Below are positions 45,275 to 54,352 of a stretch of 56,937 nucleotides of DNA, one piece after another. The stretch covers positions 1-56,937 of the forward strand of contig JANQMN010000055.1 of the NCBI GenBank assembly GCA_028280065.1, in the 5' to 3' direction. This DNA is from Hahella sp. (GTDB lineage: Bacteria; Pseudomonadota; Gammaproteobacteria; Pseudomonadales; Oleiphilaceae). Under the pieces are notes generated by a model. It saw only the letters and a program-made list of their open reading frames with translations, made no database searches and had not been told where the DNA came from. A program made the position numbers and the translations under genes. Numbering within the stretch: position 1 is the stretch's first letter; each line of letters opens with the position of its first letter.

Positions 45275-47284
45275 ATGAGACTAACAGTCATTGCACGGGT
45301 TATTGCAGGCTTTGCCCTAACTGCACTGCTTATTCTGGTCGTTATCGGTTTGGCAATCAACAGTCAGCGAGAAGCCTCCGCCGATCTCGACAGCATCGCC
45401 CGCCAGGCATTCCCTGCGGAAAAATCCGCCAGCCTGCTGCGTGTTTATCTCCTCAATACCAACAAGGTGCTGATGCAACATGCGATTCAAGACTCCATGG
45501 ACAATATCGGTCACTATCGCACCCAAATTGAACGCACCGAAAAGCTGCTGGACGAAGAACTCAGCAATCTTAAATCGCTCTCCCAGAACCGGCCAAAATG
45601 GATAGAGAAGCTCGACCTCATCACCCCGCTCATTAACAAAGTTAAGCAGGATATTAAGCACCAGTTGGATACTCACGAACAGGAAATTCCCAAACAAATC
45701 CAGGTTTTTCAGGGGCTTTCCGAATTTAACGATGAATGGTCGTTTTTCGAATCGGATCTGAGTGACGCCATTATCGACCTCTACGGCATAGACGAATCCC
45801 TGGTCCTGGAAGCGCAGTATTTTCAGCAGCAGGGTAATGGTTTCAGCGCTTCGTTAGGGGCTTTGCTGGGAATTTGGACGGAGTCAGAGTTAGCCGGGGC
45901 ACATAGTCTACAGTCCGATCGCCTTCGGGAAATGCAAAGCCGAATCGATATCTTTAACAACAGCGCCCCAGATGTAGGAGAGAAATTAGGCTTTTATATC
46001 CCGCTCGTCGAGAAGGCGTTGGCGGAAGATGGCGGCCTATATGCACTGCAAGGGGAGTTGATAACCCTGAAGCAAACCAGCAAGCAACTATTATTTGAGA
46101 TCAGCCGTCAGGTCAACACCATTGAAGACCAACTTACTGAATTAAGCGGGTTGGCGCAGAATCTCAGTCAAACCGTCGAGCAAGAGGCAGATGCCAGTCA
46201 ACGGGCAAATCGAACACTGCTGATGGGCGTCGGATTAGTGGCCTTGGCCATTGCTTTGATCGTCAGCTTCAGCATAGTTACCAGTATTCGCAAACCGTTG
46301 CAGCAAACGTTGAAGATGTTGAAAACCCTGGCGAAAGGTGACTTGACGCCCCGAATTCAATATCAGAAACAGGATGAGTTCGGCGATATCGGTCGCGAGA
46401 TGAATAATTTTGTCAAACAGTTTACCCAGGTAATTTTGCGCATCAGGAGCGCATCGGACGAAGTTGTAAAAGCCACGGTGGGCGCCAGAGAACTCAATAC
46501 CAGTTCTGTCAATCAGCTGAGAACGCAACGGGATCAAACCGACATGGTCGCTACGGCGACCACGCAACTTCAGAGCGCAGTGGAAGAAGTTGCCCGAAAT
46601 GCGGAGGAGACCAGCTCCGAGGTCACCAAAGTCAACCAATCCGCGCATGACAATCAGCAGAACATGCGCGCTTCGGTAAATTCCATGGAAGAATTGGAGC
46701 AGTCCCTGCTCAGAGCCGCTGAGGAGGTGGGCGTTCTGCAGAAGGAAACCGATGAGATAGGCTCTATTCTGGAAGTTATCCAAGGCATCGCCGACCAAAC
46801 CAACCTACTGGCGCTGAACGCCGCCATTGAGGCGGCACGCGCCGGTGAGCAAGGCAGAGGATTTGCCGTGGTCGCAGATGAGGTGCGCAACCTTGCAGGT
46901 AAAACCCGTCAGGCTACCGAAGAAATTTATGAAATGATCGGCCGGCTGCAGTCACAGGCAAATCAAACATCGAAAAGCATGCAAGGCAACCAGGGACTGG
47001 CACAAAAAGTGGTAGGCCATGCCACCAACACACAGTCGCTACTGGATGAAATGGTCGAGTGTTTACAGCGCATTACCGACATGGGGAACTTAATCGCCAC
47101 CGCTTCTGTCGAACAACAGGCAGTTACCAGGGAAGTGGGCGAGCATATTGTAGAAATCGCCTCTTCCGCTGAAAAAGTGGTTGAAAACGCTGAAACCAAC
47201 ATCAGCGCTCTGGAAAAACTCGAATCGAGTGCCGATGAGCAACTGAAATTGGTCAGCGAGTTCAGAGTATCCACTGGTGACTAG
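45275..47284 (+). CDS. Methyl-accepting chemotaxis protein
   Basis: The 669-residue receptor has an N-terminal membrane helix (about 7-27), a periplasmic helical domain (about 30-310), a second helix (about 315-335), a HAMP domain (about 336-390) and a signalling domain with the hairpin tip [20 protein letters not shown] and [12 protein letters not shown]. It would pass a periplasmic signal to CheA; the ligand is unknown. No che genes are near. A CheR-tethering pentapeptide is absent from the C-terminus. Confidence 0.95.
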   Translation: MRLTVIARVIAGFALTALLILVVIGLAINSQREASADLDSIARQAFPAEKSASLLRVYLLNTNKVLMQHAIQDSMDNIGHYRTQIERTEKLLDEELSNLKSLSQNRPKWIEKLDLITPLINKVKQDIKHQLDTHEQEIPKQIQVFQGLSEFNDEWSFFESDLSDAIIDLYGIDESLVLEAQYFQQQGNGFSASLGALLGIWTESELAGAHSLQSDRLREMQSRIDIFNNSAPDVGEKLGFYIPLVEKALAEDGGLYALQGELITLKQTSKQLLFEISRQVNTIEDQLTELSGLAQNLSQTVEQEADASQRANRTLLMGVGLVALAIALIVSFSIVTSIRKPLQQTLKMLKTLAKGDLTPRIQYQKQDEFGDIGREMNNFVKQFTQVILRIRSASDEVVKATVGARELNTSSVNQLRTQRDQTDMVATATTQLQSAVEEVARNAEETSSEVTKVNQSAHDNQQNMRASVNSMEELEQSLLRAAEEVGVLQKETDEIGSILEVIQGIADQTNLLALNAAIEAARAGEQGRGFAVVADEVRNLAGKTRQATEEIYEMIGRLQSQANQTSKSMQGNQGLAQKVVGHATNTQSLLDEMVECLQRITDMGNLIATASVEQQAVTREVGEHIVEIASSAEKVVENAETNISALEKLESSADEQLKLVSEFRVSTGD

Positions 47285-47338
47285 AAACTATCTACCACCG
47301 ATTACCCCATGGAAGCGGGCCGATAGCGTCACATCCTC

Positions 47339-47776
47339 CTAGCAGCAGCTTTGAGTAGCTGCTTCCTTTGGAGCGCAACATGCGCCTGCTGCCGATGTCT
47401 TCGCCGAAAAGACTTCGATATCTTCCATCGTTTGGTATGCTTCCCAGGCGATACCCGATGGATCTTTTACCCAGGATTTGTCAGATTTGGCATAACAACA
47501 TTGGGTTTCTCCTTCATCGAAAACCGACAACTCCGCCTTGGCCAAGCGTTCCCGAATACCGGTCAGTTCATCCGCGTCTTCCGCCTGCAATCCCAAATGG
47601 TCTACTCCTTTGGCTCCTGCGTGGTTGGAGATGGCGAAATTCACCCTGGGATCTTCCAACTGCCATTTTGCGTAGTCGGGTTTTACCTTGGTCGGTTCAG
47701 CACCGAACAATGCAGAATAAAACCGGATACTAGTGTCCAGGTTCTCTACCGCGATATGGATATGCATTCGTTTCAT
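47339..47776 (-). CDS. ArsI/CadI family VOC metalloenzyme
   Basis: ATG 47776 follows GAGGAG; the 145-residue product is a vicinal-oxygen-chelate protein (MHIHIAVENLDTSIRFYSALFG) with the paired cysteines of ArsI (TQCCYAKSDKSWVKDPSG) and a Cys-rich tail (CCAPKEAATQSCC). ArsI enzymes cleave the C-As bond of trivalent organoarsenicals; CadI relatives are metal-induced. The pairing with an ArsR gene 17 bases upstream supports arsenic or cadmium response. Confidence 0.88.
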   Translation of the reverse strand: MKRMHIHIAVENLDTSIRFYSALFGAEPTKVKPDYAKWQLEDPRVNFAISNHAGAKGVDHLGLQAEDADELTGIRERLAKAELSVFDEGETQCCYAKSDKSWVKDPSGIAWEAYQTMEDIEVFSAKTSAAGACCAPKEAATQSCC

Positions 47777-47793
47777 AAGAATCTCCTCTGAGT

Positions 47794-48156
47794 TCAGCAC
47801 GTTGGTTTGCAACAACCGCGCATTTCAATGATGGCGCGGCCGGTGTTTTGATCCTGTTTCATATCAACAAACTCTTGTCCACAGCAATTCCGGATCAGGA
47901 AGCTGATGGTTTCCTGCATCACTGGGTAATTTGCGCGATAAATTAAACTCCTCCCTTGCCTTTCCACAGTGACGATTTGCGCCTTCAGCAAATGGCTCAA
48001 ATGAAAAGACAAGGTATTTGCAGGTACTTGCAACACCTGGCTCAGTGCTCCCGCCGACAGGCCCGATGACCCTGCTTGCACCAACTCGCGAAAAGCATGG
48101 AGACGCGTCTCCTGACTTAGGGAGGCAAAAACTTCTGTAGCACTTTTTATTTCCAT
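47794..48156 (-). CDS. ArsR family metalloregulator
   Basis: The 120-residue winged-helix repressor has the DNA-reading segment LPANTLSFHLSHLLKA-like (VPANTLSFHLSHLLKAQIV) and cysteine pairs near the C-terminus (RNCCGQEF, RGCCKPTC) that could bind arsenite or other thiophilic ions. The start ATG at 48156 (MEIKSATEVFASL) is preferred over the frame opening at 48192. It heads a two-gene unit with the ArsI-like gene and overlaps its own probable operator. Confidence 0.92.
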   Translation of the reverse strand: MEIKSATEVFASLSQETRLHAFRELVQAGSSGLSAGALSQVLQVPANTLSFHLSHLLKAQIVTVERQGRSLIYRANYPVMQETISFLIRNCCGQEFVDMKQDQNTGRAIIEMRGCCKPTC

Positions 48157-48178
48157 ATTTCCAGAATAATGGAAATAA
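48147..48178 (-). promoter_or_regulatory. Probable ArsR operator over the arsR start
   Basis: TTATTTCCA and TGGAAATAA form a perfect 9-bp inverted repeat with a 14-base spacer, spanning the arsR start codon. A symmetric AT-rich site at the promoter is usual for ArsR autoregulation; assignment is by position. Confidence 0.55.
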
Positions 48179-48222
48179 ATAACAAAAATCAACCCTCTCT
48201 TGCCTTTGTACCGTATTACTCA

Positions 48223-48698
48223 TCAGCCGCAATCAAAATCGCGAGCAGCTATTTTACTGGATCGGACCACTAAGCCCACGCACTGTCGATCTATTCAAGT
48301 TAAAAACGAACCCGGCAAAAATCACCCGGCTTGAAGACCTAAGAGATTACCGTATCGGCATCATGCGCGGCGAGCCAATGCATCAGTATTTTATTGACAA
48401 AGGCTTGAAGGCCAATCTGGACATCACTTCCACCCATGAAAACAACATTCGAAAACTCTTTCGGGAAAGATTCGATCTGATCACTGGCAATGAATTATCG
48501 CTACGCTATCAGATCAAGAAATATGGGTTTTCTTCAGAGGCTATTGAAAAGGCATTTCCGCTGGTCGATAAAGGAGGTTACTACATGGCAGTCAACCGCC
48601 AAACAAGTATTGAAATTGTAGAAAAGTTAGAAGCCGCATTTAACGAATTGCAGAATTCCGGCAAACTGCAACTCATCACAGGCAATTGGCTGAGATAA
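48223..48698 (+). pseudogene. 5'-truncated solute-binding protein (family 3) remnant
   Basis: The open frame reads back from the first ATG (48363) as WIGPLSPRTVDLFKL ... ITRLEDLRDYRIGIMRGEPM, the middle of a family 3 binding protein, and continues to a normal C-terminus (LVDKGGYYMAVNRQTS). The N-terminal lobe and signal peptide are missing: homology begins around 48230, next to the arsR promoter. The remaining reading frame of about 150 codons has no stop, so the truncation looks recent. A product from 48363 would be 111 residues and unlikely to be exported. Confidence 0.75.
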
Positions 48699-48724
48699 TC
48701 GGCAGCCGCCCGCTTAGAGCAAGC

Positions 48725-49387
48725 CTAAGGTTGGGAGGAAGACTGTTCAATCTCCATCTGCTGCACGGCAATGACCGCCTGGGTTCTATTACGCACCCCC
48801 AGTTTTCGAAACAATGCGGTGATATGCGCCTTAACGGTGGCTTCCGAAACATCCAGTTCATAGGCTATCTGTTTATTCAGCAGACCTTCAGTGAGCATAC
48901 CAAGAACTCTGAACTGTTGCGGGGTCAGCGTTGCCAGCCGTTCCGAAAAATCGGTGTCTTCCACCCGAACCGAATCTATCTTCGCCGCCACCTCAGTCGG
49001 TAACCAGACCTCGCCGTTGAGCACCTGCTGGATCGCACCGGAAATTTCATCCAGTGTCGCGGATTTTGGAATAAAGCCGGACGCACCATAATCGATAGCC
49101 CGGCGGATTACCTGCAAGTCCTCACTACCGGATACCACTACTACCGGTAATCCCGGAAACTGGCCGCGCATGAATACCAGGCCGGAAAATCCATGGGCAC
49201 CCGGCATGTTCAGATCCAGCAATACGAGATCGGCATCCTGATTGGCCTCAACGGCATCTTGGAGGGTGGCGATGCTGTCACATTCAACAATATCGACAGA
49301 CTTGATTGCCTGATTTACTGCCTGCTTTAATGCCGCCCGGAACAATGGGTGGTCATCGGCAATAATAATTTGTTGTGACATTAACAT
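48725..49387 (-). CDS. NarL/LuxR-type response regulator
   Basis: The 220-residue regulator has a receiver domain with the phosphoacceptor aspartate in LVLLDLNMPG and conserved VVVSGS/K positions, and a C-terminal LuxR helix-turn-helix (LTPQQFRVLGMLTEGLLNKQIAYELDVSEATVKAHI). AAGAGG precedes the first ATG at 49387; a second at 49381 is possible. No histidine kinase is adjacent, so it is an orphan regulator; the fatty acyl reductase gene lies just upstream on the same strand. Confidence 0.94.
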   Translation of the reverse strand: MLMSQQIIIADDHPLFRAALKQAVNQAIKSVDIVECDSIATLQDAVEANQDADLVLLDLNMPGAHGFSGLVFMRGQFPGLPVVVVSGSEDLQVIRRAIDYGASGFIPKSATLDEISGAIQQVLNGEVWLPTEVAAKIDSVRVEDTDFSERLATLTPQQFRVLGMLTEGLLNKQIAYELDVSEATVKAHITALFRKLGVRNRTQAVIAVQQMEIEQSSSQP

Positions 49388-49502
49388 GAGCCCCTCTTAG
49401 ATCTGCATAACGTTATTTTTGTCGAGCATAATACGCGAATAAGCAAAAAGTAGCACACAAATCTAACGAACAGCCAAGCATGCTTCTTTAGTATAAGAAA
49501 TG

Positions 49503-49520
49503 ACCCCGCATTTGCGGGGT
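49503..49520 (-). terminator. Hairpin after the fatty acyl reductase gene
   Basis: A 7-bp GC-rich stem (ACCCCGC/GCGGGGT, loop of four) is followed on the minus strand by CATTTCTTATACT, a partial T-run, 22 bases past the stop. Confidence 0.6.
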
Positions 49521-49542
49521 TTGAGGGGGAGCTTGGCGGAAC

Positions 49543-51099
49543 TTAGGCGTTGGCAGCCTGGCCTGCTTCCTGTCGGGCGGTTTCCTCGGGAGCTACCACA
49601 TCCCGCGTTACAATCGTTCGCCGAGGCTTTAACGCATAGCAGTTTAATCCGGGAATATGAATTTGCCGCATATAGTGCTGCCAATCGAAGTTGGAAGCAT
49701 CTACCGGGAACAGTTTTTTATCGGTTTCCCCCATCCGCTCGGCAAGATCGAGCAGCTTGCGGTTACTGAATCTATACTTGGGCGCTGTGTAGAAGGAAAA
49801 AATCGTCGCCAGCTTCAGGGTTGTTTGAAGATTATGCAAAGTTCGGGTGTTCCGCCCTTTACCAACCAGTTCCAAAGCTCTCATGGTGGTCTGCAGCGTC
49901 CGGTAGACCAGCGTACCGGCTGTATTGAAAACCAGTCTCGGCACCATTACAAAGGGTCTTTCAGGTTTTTTAGGAAATAACCGTTTAAGCTTGGCATGAT
50001 TGGATTCCGCTTCACTTTGCACGAAACCGATCAGATCACTGATTCGCAATGGATTCACATCGCTGCTGGCGCATTGATAGATGCGCAGTTGCGGAGGTGC
50101 CTTCAATGCTTCAGCCGCACTTAGCAGAATGCTGTTCGCCACCAAATCGGCGGGAATAATATCCAATACGGCATGCTTGTTACCCGGAAAGAAAGAAACC
50201 TTTTCCCGCGCGTACGCCAGGATGATGGCATCCGCCACTTTTACTCCTTCTATCCATCCGGGTTTGGGACCCTGCAGGGTGCTTTCCACAATTGAAGGGC
50301 GCAATATGGTCAATTTCTTGCCGTAAAGGGCTTTCATCAGGAGCTGCTCACCCATCCATTTGGTCAATGTATAGGTATCGTTCCAGCCCAGCTTCTGTGC
50401 CTGTTTAATGCCTAATTCAATCAGCGCCTTTTCTCTGATCTCAGGATCACCGAACCGGGCTTCCACCGTACTAATCCGCGCCTGCATCCGTTCTATTAAA
50501 TCCTCCACTTCGAAATACCCGAACGGCGAGCGGGTAATCCCGTCACCGGTAGGATGCACGTTATCCTCTTCCATCAGGCCCTTATTAAAGCCGTTGACAT
50601 AACAGGTGGAAACTTGGACCACGGGGATATCGCCGGCGGCTTCCGCGAGACTCACAATATTGTTGAGGCAAAGGGTATTAATTTGCAGGGCGGCATCCAA
50701 GGCTTCGCGAAAGTTAACACTGGCGGCGGAGTTGACGATCAAATCGATGTTCCCTGCCAGCTGCTGAAACTCCGTTTCAGTCAGGCCGAATCGCGGCGCG
50801 GTAAGTTCACCTTCCACGCAGGTGATCTTAGCATCGCAGAGTTTCTCGAAAGAACCGGCTACATCGTCCGAAAATTCTTCTCTGAGCCGGTCGAAAACGG
50901 AAGATTGCGCGATATCGTTGCTAAACCGAAGCGAGGCATCGGGAAACTTGCGGTTGCCCCGCAACAGGAGATATATCTGTCCGACATCCGGCACATCACG
51001 TAGTAATTTTTCTAATACAACTTTCCCGACAAAACCGCTCGTGCCAGTAATGAATACATTCTTGCCTGCCAAGGCAGCGCTGGTTTTAGACTCTATCAT
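49543..51099 (-). CDS. Fatty acyl-CoA reductase (male-sterility-type NAD-binding domain)
   Basis: The 518-residue protein has the extended SDR nucleotide loop (VFITGTSGFVGKVVLEKLL), VNSAASVNF, VSTCYVNG and the catalytic YTLTK (about residue 240), followed by a C-terminal region of FAR-like length. This matches the roughly 510-residue alcohol-forming reductases of marine wax-ester bacteria, which turn acyl-CoA or acyl-ACP into fatty alcohol. AGGAG precedes the ATG. A thioester-reductase role in another lipid pathway is possible. Confidence 0.85.
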   Translation of the reverse strand: MIESKTSAALAGKNVFITGTSGFVGKVVLEKLLRDVPDVGQIYLLLRGNRKFPDASLRFSNDIAQSSVFDRLREEFSDDVAGSFEKLCDAKITCVEGELTAPRFGLTETEFQQLAGNIDLIVNSAASVNFREALDAALQINTLCLNNIVSLAEAAGDIPVVQVSTCYVNGFNKGLMEEDNVHPTGDGITRSPFGYFEVEDLIERMQARISTVEARFGDPEIREKALIELGIKQAQKLGWNDTYTLTKWMGEQLLMKALYGKKLTILRPSIVESTLQGPKPGWIEGVKVADAIILAYAREKVSFFPGNKHAVLDIIPADLVANSILLSAAEALKAPPQLRIYQCASSDVNPLRISDLIGFVQSEAESNHAKLKRLFPKKPERPFVMVPRLVFNTAGTLVYRTLQTTMRALELVGKGRNTRTLHNLQTTLKLATIFSFYTAPKYRFSNRKLLDLAERMGETDKKLFPVDASNFDWQHYMRQIHIPGLNCYALKPRRTIVTRDVVAPEETARQEAGQAANA

Positions 51100-51320
51100 T
51101 GCCGGCTTCTCCTGTTTTCCGTGGTTTCCTGGCTGGGATTAAAGACACTGGTTGAGATGCATAGGCTAAAATGCAATCGTGATATTTATATTTACATTTG
51201 GTTACATCTTGTAATGTGACGCAATTATCAAAAAGTCGTGCATCACTTTGGACAACTTTCCAGCGTGATTAACCTCACAGCAAGAATCCGACCAGGTTTC
51301 CAATTCCGGCCCGTATTGTT

Positions 51321-52175
51321 CTACAATCTGGTTAAAAACCAGTCGAGCGTAATACGCATAAATTCGTCTTTATCCTGGTCCATATGCCCTAAATGGCCGC
51401 TATTGGGAAGCAAATGCAGGGCTTTGTCAGACCGGAGCTTGCCATATAAAAGCTCTGCCGAGCGGGGAATATCAATCTGATCCTGGGCGCCGTGAATCAC
51501 ACAAACAGGGCACAAAATTTGATCAATGCGCTTTAATGTATCAACCATAAAACTCTCGGCAGCGCCCGGCAGGGGCATCTGAGAATAGGCTTCCACGATA
51601 TAAGGATCCTCCAGAACAGCTTTGTTTACCCGCGGATCAACGGCTGCCTTGGCATTCTTCAAGGCGAACTGAAACGGTAGGTAAAGTCCCTCCTGGTTGA
51701 ATTTGCTCTTGATCCTGCCGATTCCGCTGAGCAATTTAAAAATCGGCACCTCATACCACTTGATCACATTGCGAACCGTTGCATCCAGCGTCACCAAAGC
51801 CTTTAGCGGCAATCCTTGAACGGCGGCCTCCAACACCGCAGTGCCCCCGGAGGAAAATCCAAATCCGCCAATCCGGCTGCCATCCACATCCGGAACTTGC
51901 TCCAGGTAACCGATGGCAGATCGGATATCGGCGACCCATTCACGCATTTCCACATGATAGCGCCGCCCGCCGGACTCGCCATGGCCGTGCATATCCAACG
52001 TCAACGCCGCAATACGATTGACGGCTAAATACTCCGCCAGTTCAAAAAAATGCTCTTTATAGTCAAATGCGCCATGGCAAATAATCACACAAGGAACATT
52101 GCGCCTGTCGCCGGGCAAGAATAGCCGGCCCACCAATTTTTCATTCAACGATTGTGTATTTATTATCTGCTGCAT
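51321..52175 (-). CDS. Alpha/beta hydrolase
   Basis: The 284-residue enzyme shows the nucleophile elbow GFSSGG, the oxyanion region ICHGAFDYKEHF, a late acid in HGAQDQID and the histidine in NSGHLGHMD. ATG 52175 (MQQIINTQSLNEKLVG) is chosen; the frame opens with a TTG at 52220. The closest pattern is the dienelactone/acyl-esterase-like group. It is encoded on the same strand as the acyl reductase, 220 bases away. Substrate unknown. Confidence 0.85.
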   Translation of the reverse strand: MQQIINTQSLNEKLVGRLFLPGDRRNVPCVIICHGAFDYKEHFFELAEYLAVNRIAALTLDMHGHGESGGRRYHVEMREWVADIRSAIGYLEQVPDVDGSRIGGFGFSSGGTAVLEAAVQGLPLKALVTLDATVRNVIKWYEVPIFKLLSGIGRIKSKFNQEGLYLPFQFALKNAKAAVDPRVNKAVLEDPYIVEAYSQMPLPGAAESFMVDTLKRIDQILCPVCVIHGAQDQIDIPRSAELLYGKLRSDKALHLLPNSGHLGHMDQDKDEFMRITLDWFLTRL

Positions 52176-52523
52176 AAATGTGCACCCGAACTCCCATTGG
52201 TCGCCAAATCGCGATATCAAGAATTTACCCCAGGATATAAACAGTGTTCCGTCAGGCCAACCGATTCGCCATGTTCCCGGAAGATTCCGGCCTTCAGCAC
52301 TGTGATGCCGCCCACAGCCGATTTATAGATTGTCTGACAATCTAAGTAAATATCTGAATTATTTTGCCTTTTTATTCAGTTTCGTTAACTCGTGCAACAT
52401 AAAACTGCGGCCTACCGCACAGTCTTGTAACAGGATGTTAATTAGTATCCTTTCCAACAACAAAGAGAACCTGAGCTAAATACTAATAACAATCTAGAAG
52501 CTTTATTAAGAAAGGTAGGCACC
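52176..52523. other. Divergent promoter region with a palindromic operator candidate
   Basis: The 348 bases separate the hydrolase and methyltransferase genes. The right part (52340-52500) is AT-rich. The clear feature is a perfect palindrome at 52326-52344 (own entry). No gene was seen. Confidence 0.6.
52326..52344. promoter_or_regulatory. Palindrome TAGATTGT-CTG-ACAATCTA, GntR-like operator candidate
   Basis: Two exact 8-bp arms flank CTG. The core TTGTCTGACAA resembles operators of FadR-subfamily GntR repressors. No GntR gene lies in the window. It could control either or both divergent genes. Confidence 0.45.
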
Positions 52524-53243
52524 ATGTCATCAAATGCAGTAACCATCAAGGATCCTTCACAAGGATCTGGCGCCACTTCCTCAAACAAGGACAAATACCG
52601 TTTGATCGGTCCCTTGTACGATTTCCTCAGCGCTTTGTACAGCGGCAAATCGATTCACCAATGCAAAGTCAGCATGCTGAATACCAATACCGTTAACCCA
52701 GGTGACAAAGTACTGGTCGCCGGTGTCGGGCACGGCAAAGATGCTATTCACGCCGCGGAACTAGGCGCCGAGGTGACGGTTGTCGACCTCTCTGAAACCA
52801 TGTTGCGTAAATTCCAAGAGGGTTTGCAGGCGGCAGGTAAAGCGGAACTGAATATACGTCAGGTACACGCCGACATCTTTAAATTCGACGAGATTGAACA
52901 ATACGACATCGTGGTCGCCAACTTCTTCCTGAACGTTTTCGACGAAGACACCATGGCAAAGGTACTAAGCCACCTGATAACCCTTACCAAGGCAAACGGG
53001 CATGTTGTGGTCGGTGACTTTGCCTTCCCTACCGGCAACCTGTTCTCCCGTTTCTTTAAAAAGACTTACTGGTACATTGCAGTGACCATCTTCTGGGTAT
53101 TCTGCAATAACGCCATGCACAGTATTTACAACTACCCGGCACACATGGAACGCCAGGGGCTGATTCTAAAAGACAGAAAATTCTTCAAACTGCTGAATAT
53201 TAATTGCTACTGGTCCATTCTCGGACAGAAGCCAGCCAAATAA
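52524..53243 (+). CDS. Class I SAM-dependent methyltransferase
   Basis: The 239-residue protein has motif I VLVAGVGHGKDAIHAAELGAEVTVVDLS (about residues 66-94) and a post-motif acid (VVANFFLNVF). The start is backed by AAGGTAGGCACC. A hydrophobic stretch (about 176-194; TYWYIAVTIFWVFC) suggests membrane association. It starts a two-gene plus-strand unit with the DUF2156 gene 39 bases on. Substrate unknown; membrane lipid or quinone-like substrates are plausible. Confidence 0.88.
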   Translation: MSSNAVTIKDPSQGSGATSSNKDKYRLIGPLYDFLSALYSGKSIHQCKVSMLNTNTVNPGDKVLVAGVGHGKDAIHAAELGAEVTVVDLSETMLRKFQEGLQAAGKAELNIRQVHADIFKFDEIEQYDIVVANFFLNVFDEDTMAKVLSHLITLTKANGHVVVGDFAFPTGNLFSRFFKKTYWYIAVTIFWVFCNNAMHSIYNYPAHMERQGLILKDRKFFKLLNINCYWSILGQKPAK

Positions 53244-53282
53244 TGCAGAAAAATAAAGAATAATGAAACGAGGGGTTTGCAC

Positions 53283-54290
53283 ATGAGTCAACAAGTAATT
53301 GCATTAGATTCGCTGGCGGGAGTACGCCTCGGTGATTTCGATCAAACCGACCGGGTACGCTATCTAAAAGAGTTCGGCCGACATTCGCAATCGTTTTCTA
53401 CCCTGCAGCCGGGCATGAAGTTCTTCGACCTGGAAGGGATCGGTTATATCGGCTATATGCGCAAATGGGGCAACATCTTCGTGCTTTCCGATCCGGTCTG
53501 CGCCCCGGAAAACTTCGAGTTAATTCTCACCGCTTTCCATAAGAAACATCCGGGGGCGAATTACATCCAGGTCAGCAAGCCGGTAACCGACATTTTGCAT
53601 AGCAAGTTCGGCCTCTACGGCACCCAATTCGGTTCGGAGTCCCGCATCGATTTGACTGCCTGGAACCTGAAAGGTAAGAAAAAGCAGGTGCTAAGAACGG
53701 CAATAAATCAGGCGGAAAAACAGGGGATCACGGTAAAAGAACGTTTTAGTGACGACCATACCAGGGAAATCTCAGAAGCCTGGATTCGCACCCGAAAATG
53801 TAAAAGCAATGAAATCCGTTTTCTGATTCGTCCCATGAACATGCAGTACAAGGAAAACGAACGGCATTTCTACGCCTATCAAGACGGCAAAGCGGTAGGC
53901 TTTATTTACTTCGATCCAATCTACGACAAAAACAAAATTGTCAGCTATGTACCGAATATCTCAAGAGCAAATGCCGAGTTTAAACAAGGCATCTTCTATA
54001 CCATCATGACCCACGCAATGGAAGTGTTTCAGGAAGAAGGCGTGCCCTTTGTCGACCTTGGCCTGATTCCGCTTATGTGCGCGCCGGAAGACGAACAACA
54101 AGAGAGCAAGCTGCTTAAAAAGCTGTGCCGTTTTGTCTGGGAAAAAGGAAATTTTCTCTATAACTTCAAGGGACTGGCGTTTACTAAAATGCGTTTTCGG
54201 GGATCGGTGGAAAAAACCTACTGCTGCCACCCAAGACCCCTGCCTCTTGTGGAGTTCCTGGCCATGTTCAAATTGACAAAACTGATATAA
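53283..54290 (+). CDS. DUF2156 (LPG-synthase C-terminal-like, GNAT-fold) protein
   Basis: The ATG at 53283 follows AGGGG. The 335-residue product has the two-lobed GNAT-type pattern of DUF2156 / phosphatidylglycerol lysyltransferase C-terminal proteins: YIGYMRKWGNIFVLSDPVC, KSNEIRFLIRPMN, YAYQDGKAVGFIYFDPIY, VDLGLIPL. Relatives transfer aminoacyl or acyl groups to lipids or small molecules. There is no membrane flippase domain. It sits with a methyltransferase, close to fatty acyl reductase and hydrolase genes. Confidence 0.85.
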   Translation: MSQQVIALDSLAGVRLGDFDQTDRVRYLKEFGRHSQSFSTLQPGMKFFDLEGIGYIGYMRKWGNIFVLSDPVCAPENFELILTAFHKKHPGANYIQVSKPVTDILHSKFGLYGTQFGSESRIDLTAWNLKGKKKQVLRTAINQAEKQGITVKERFSDDHTREISEAWIRTRKCKSNEIRFLIRPMNMQYKENERHFYAYQDGKAVGFIYFDPIYDKNKIVSYVPNISRANAEFKQGIFYTIMTHAMEVFQEEGVPFVDLGLIPLMCAPEDEQQESKLLKKLCRFVWEKGNFLYNFKGLAFTKMRFRGSVEKTYCCHPRPLPLVEFLAMFKLTKLI

Positions 54291-54326
54291 CCACAACTGA
54301 AACAACGATAATCACAACCTCTTTAC

Positions 54327-54352
54327 GCCCGCGGGATTGCGGGCTTTATTTT
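54327..54352 (+). terminator. Rho-independent terminator of the methyltransferase-DUF2156 unit
   Basis: GCCCGC, loop GGGATT and GCGGGC are followed by TTTATTTT on the plus strand, overlapping the last bases of the converging MFS gene. Confidence 0.8.
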
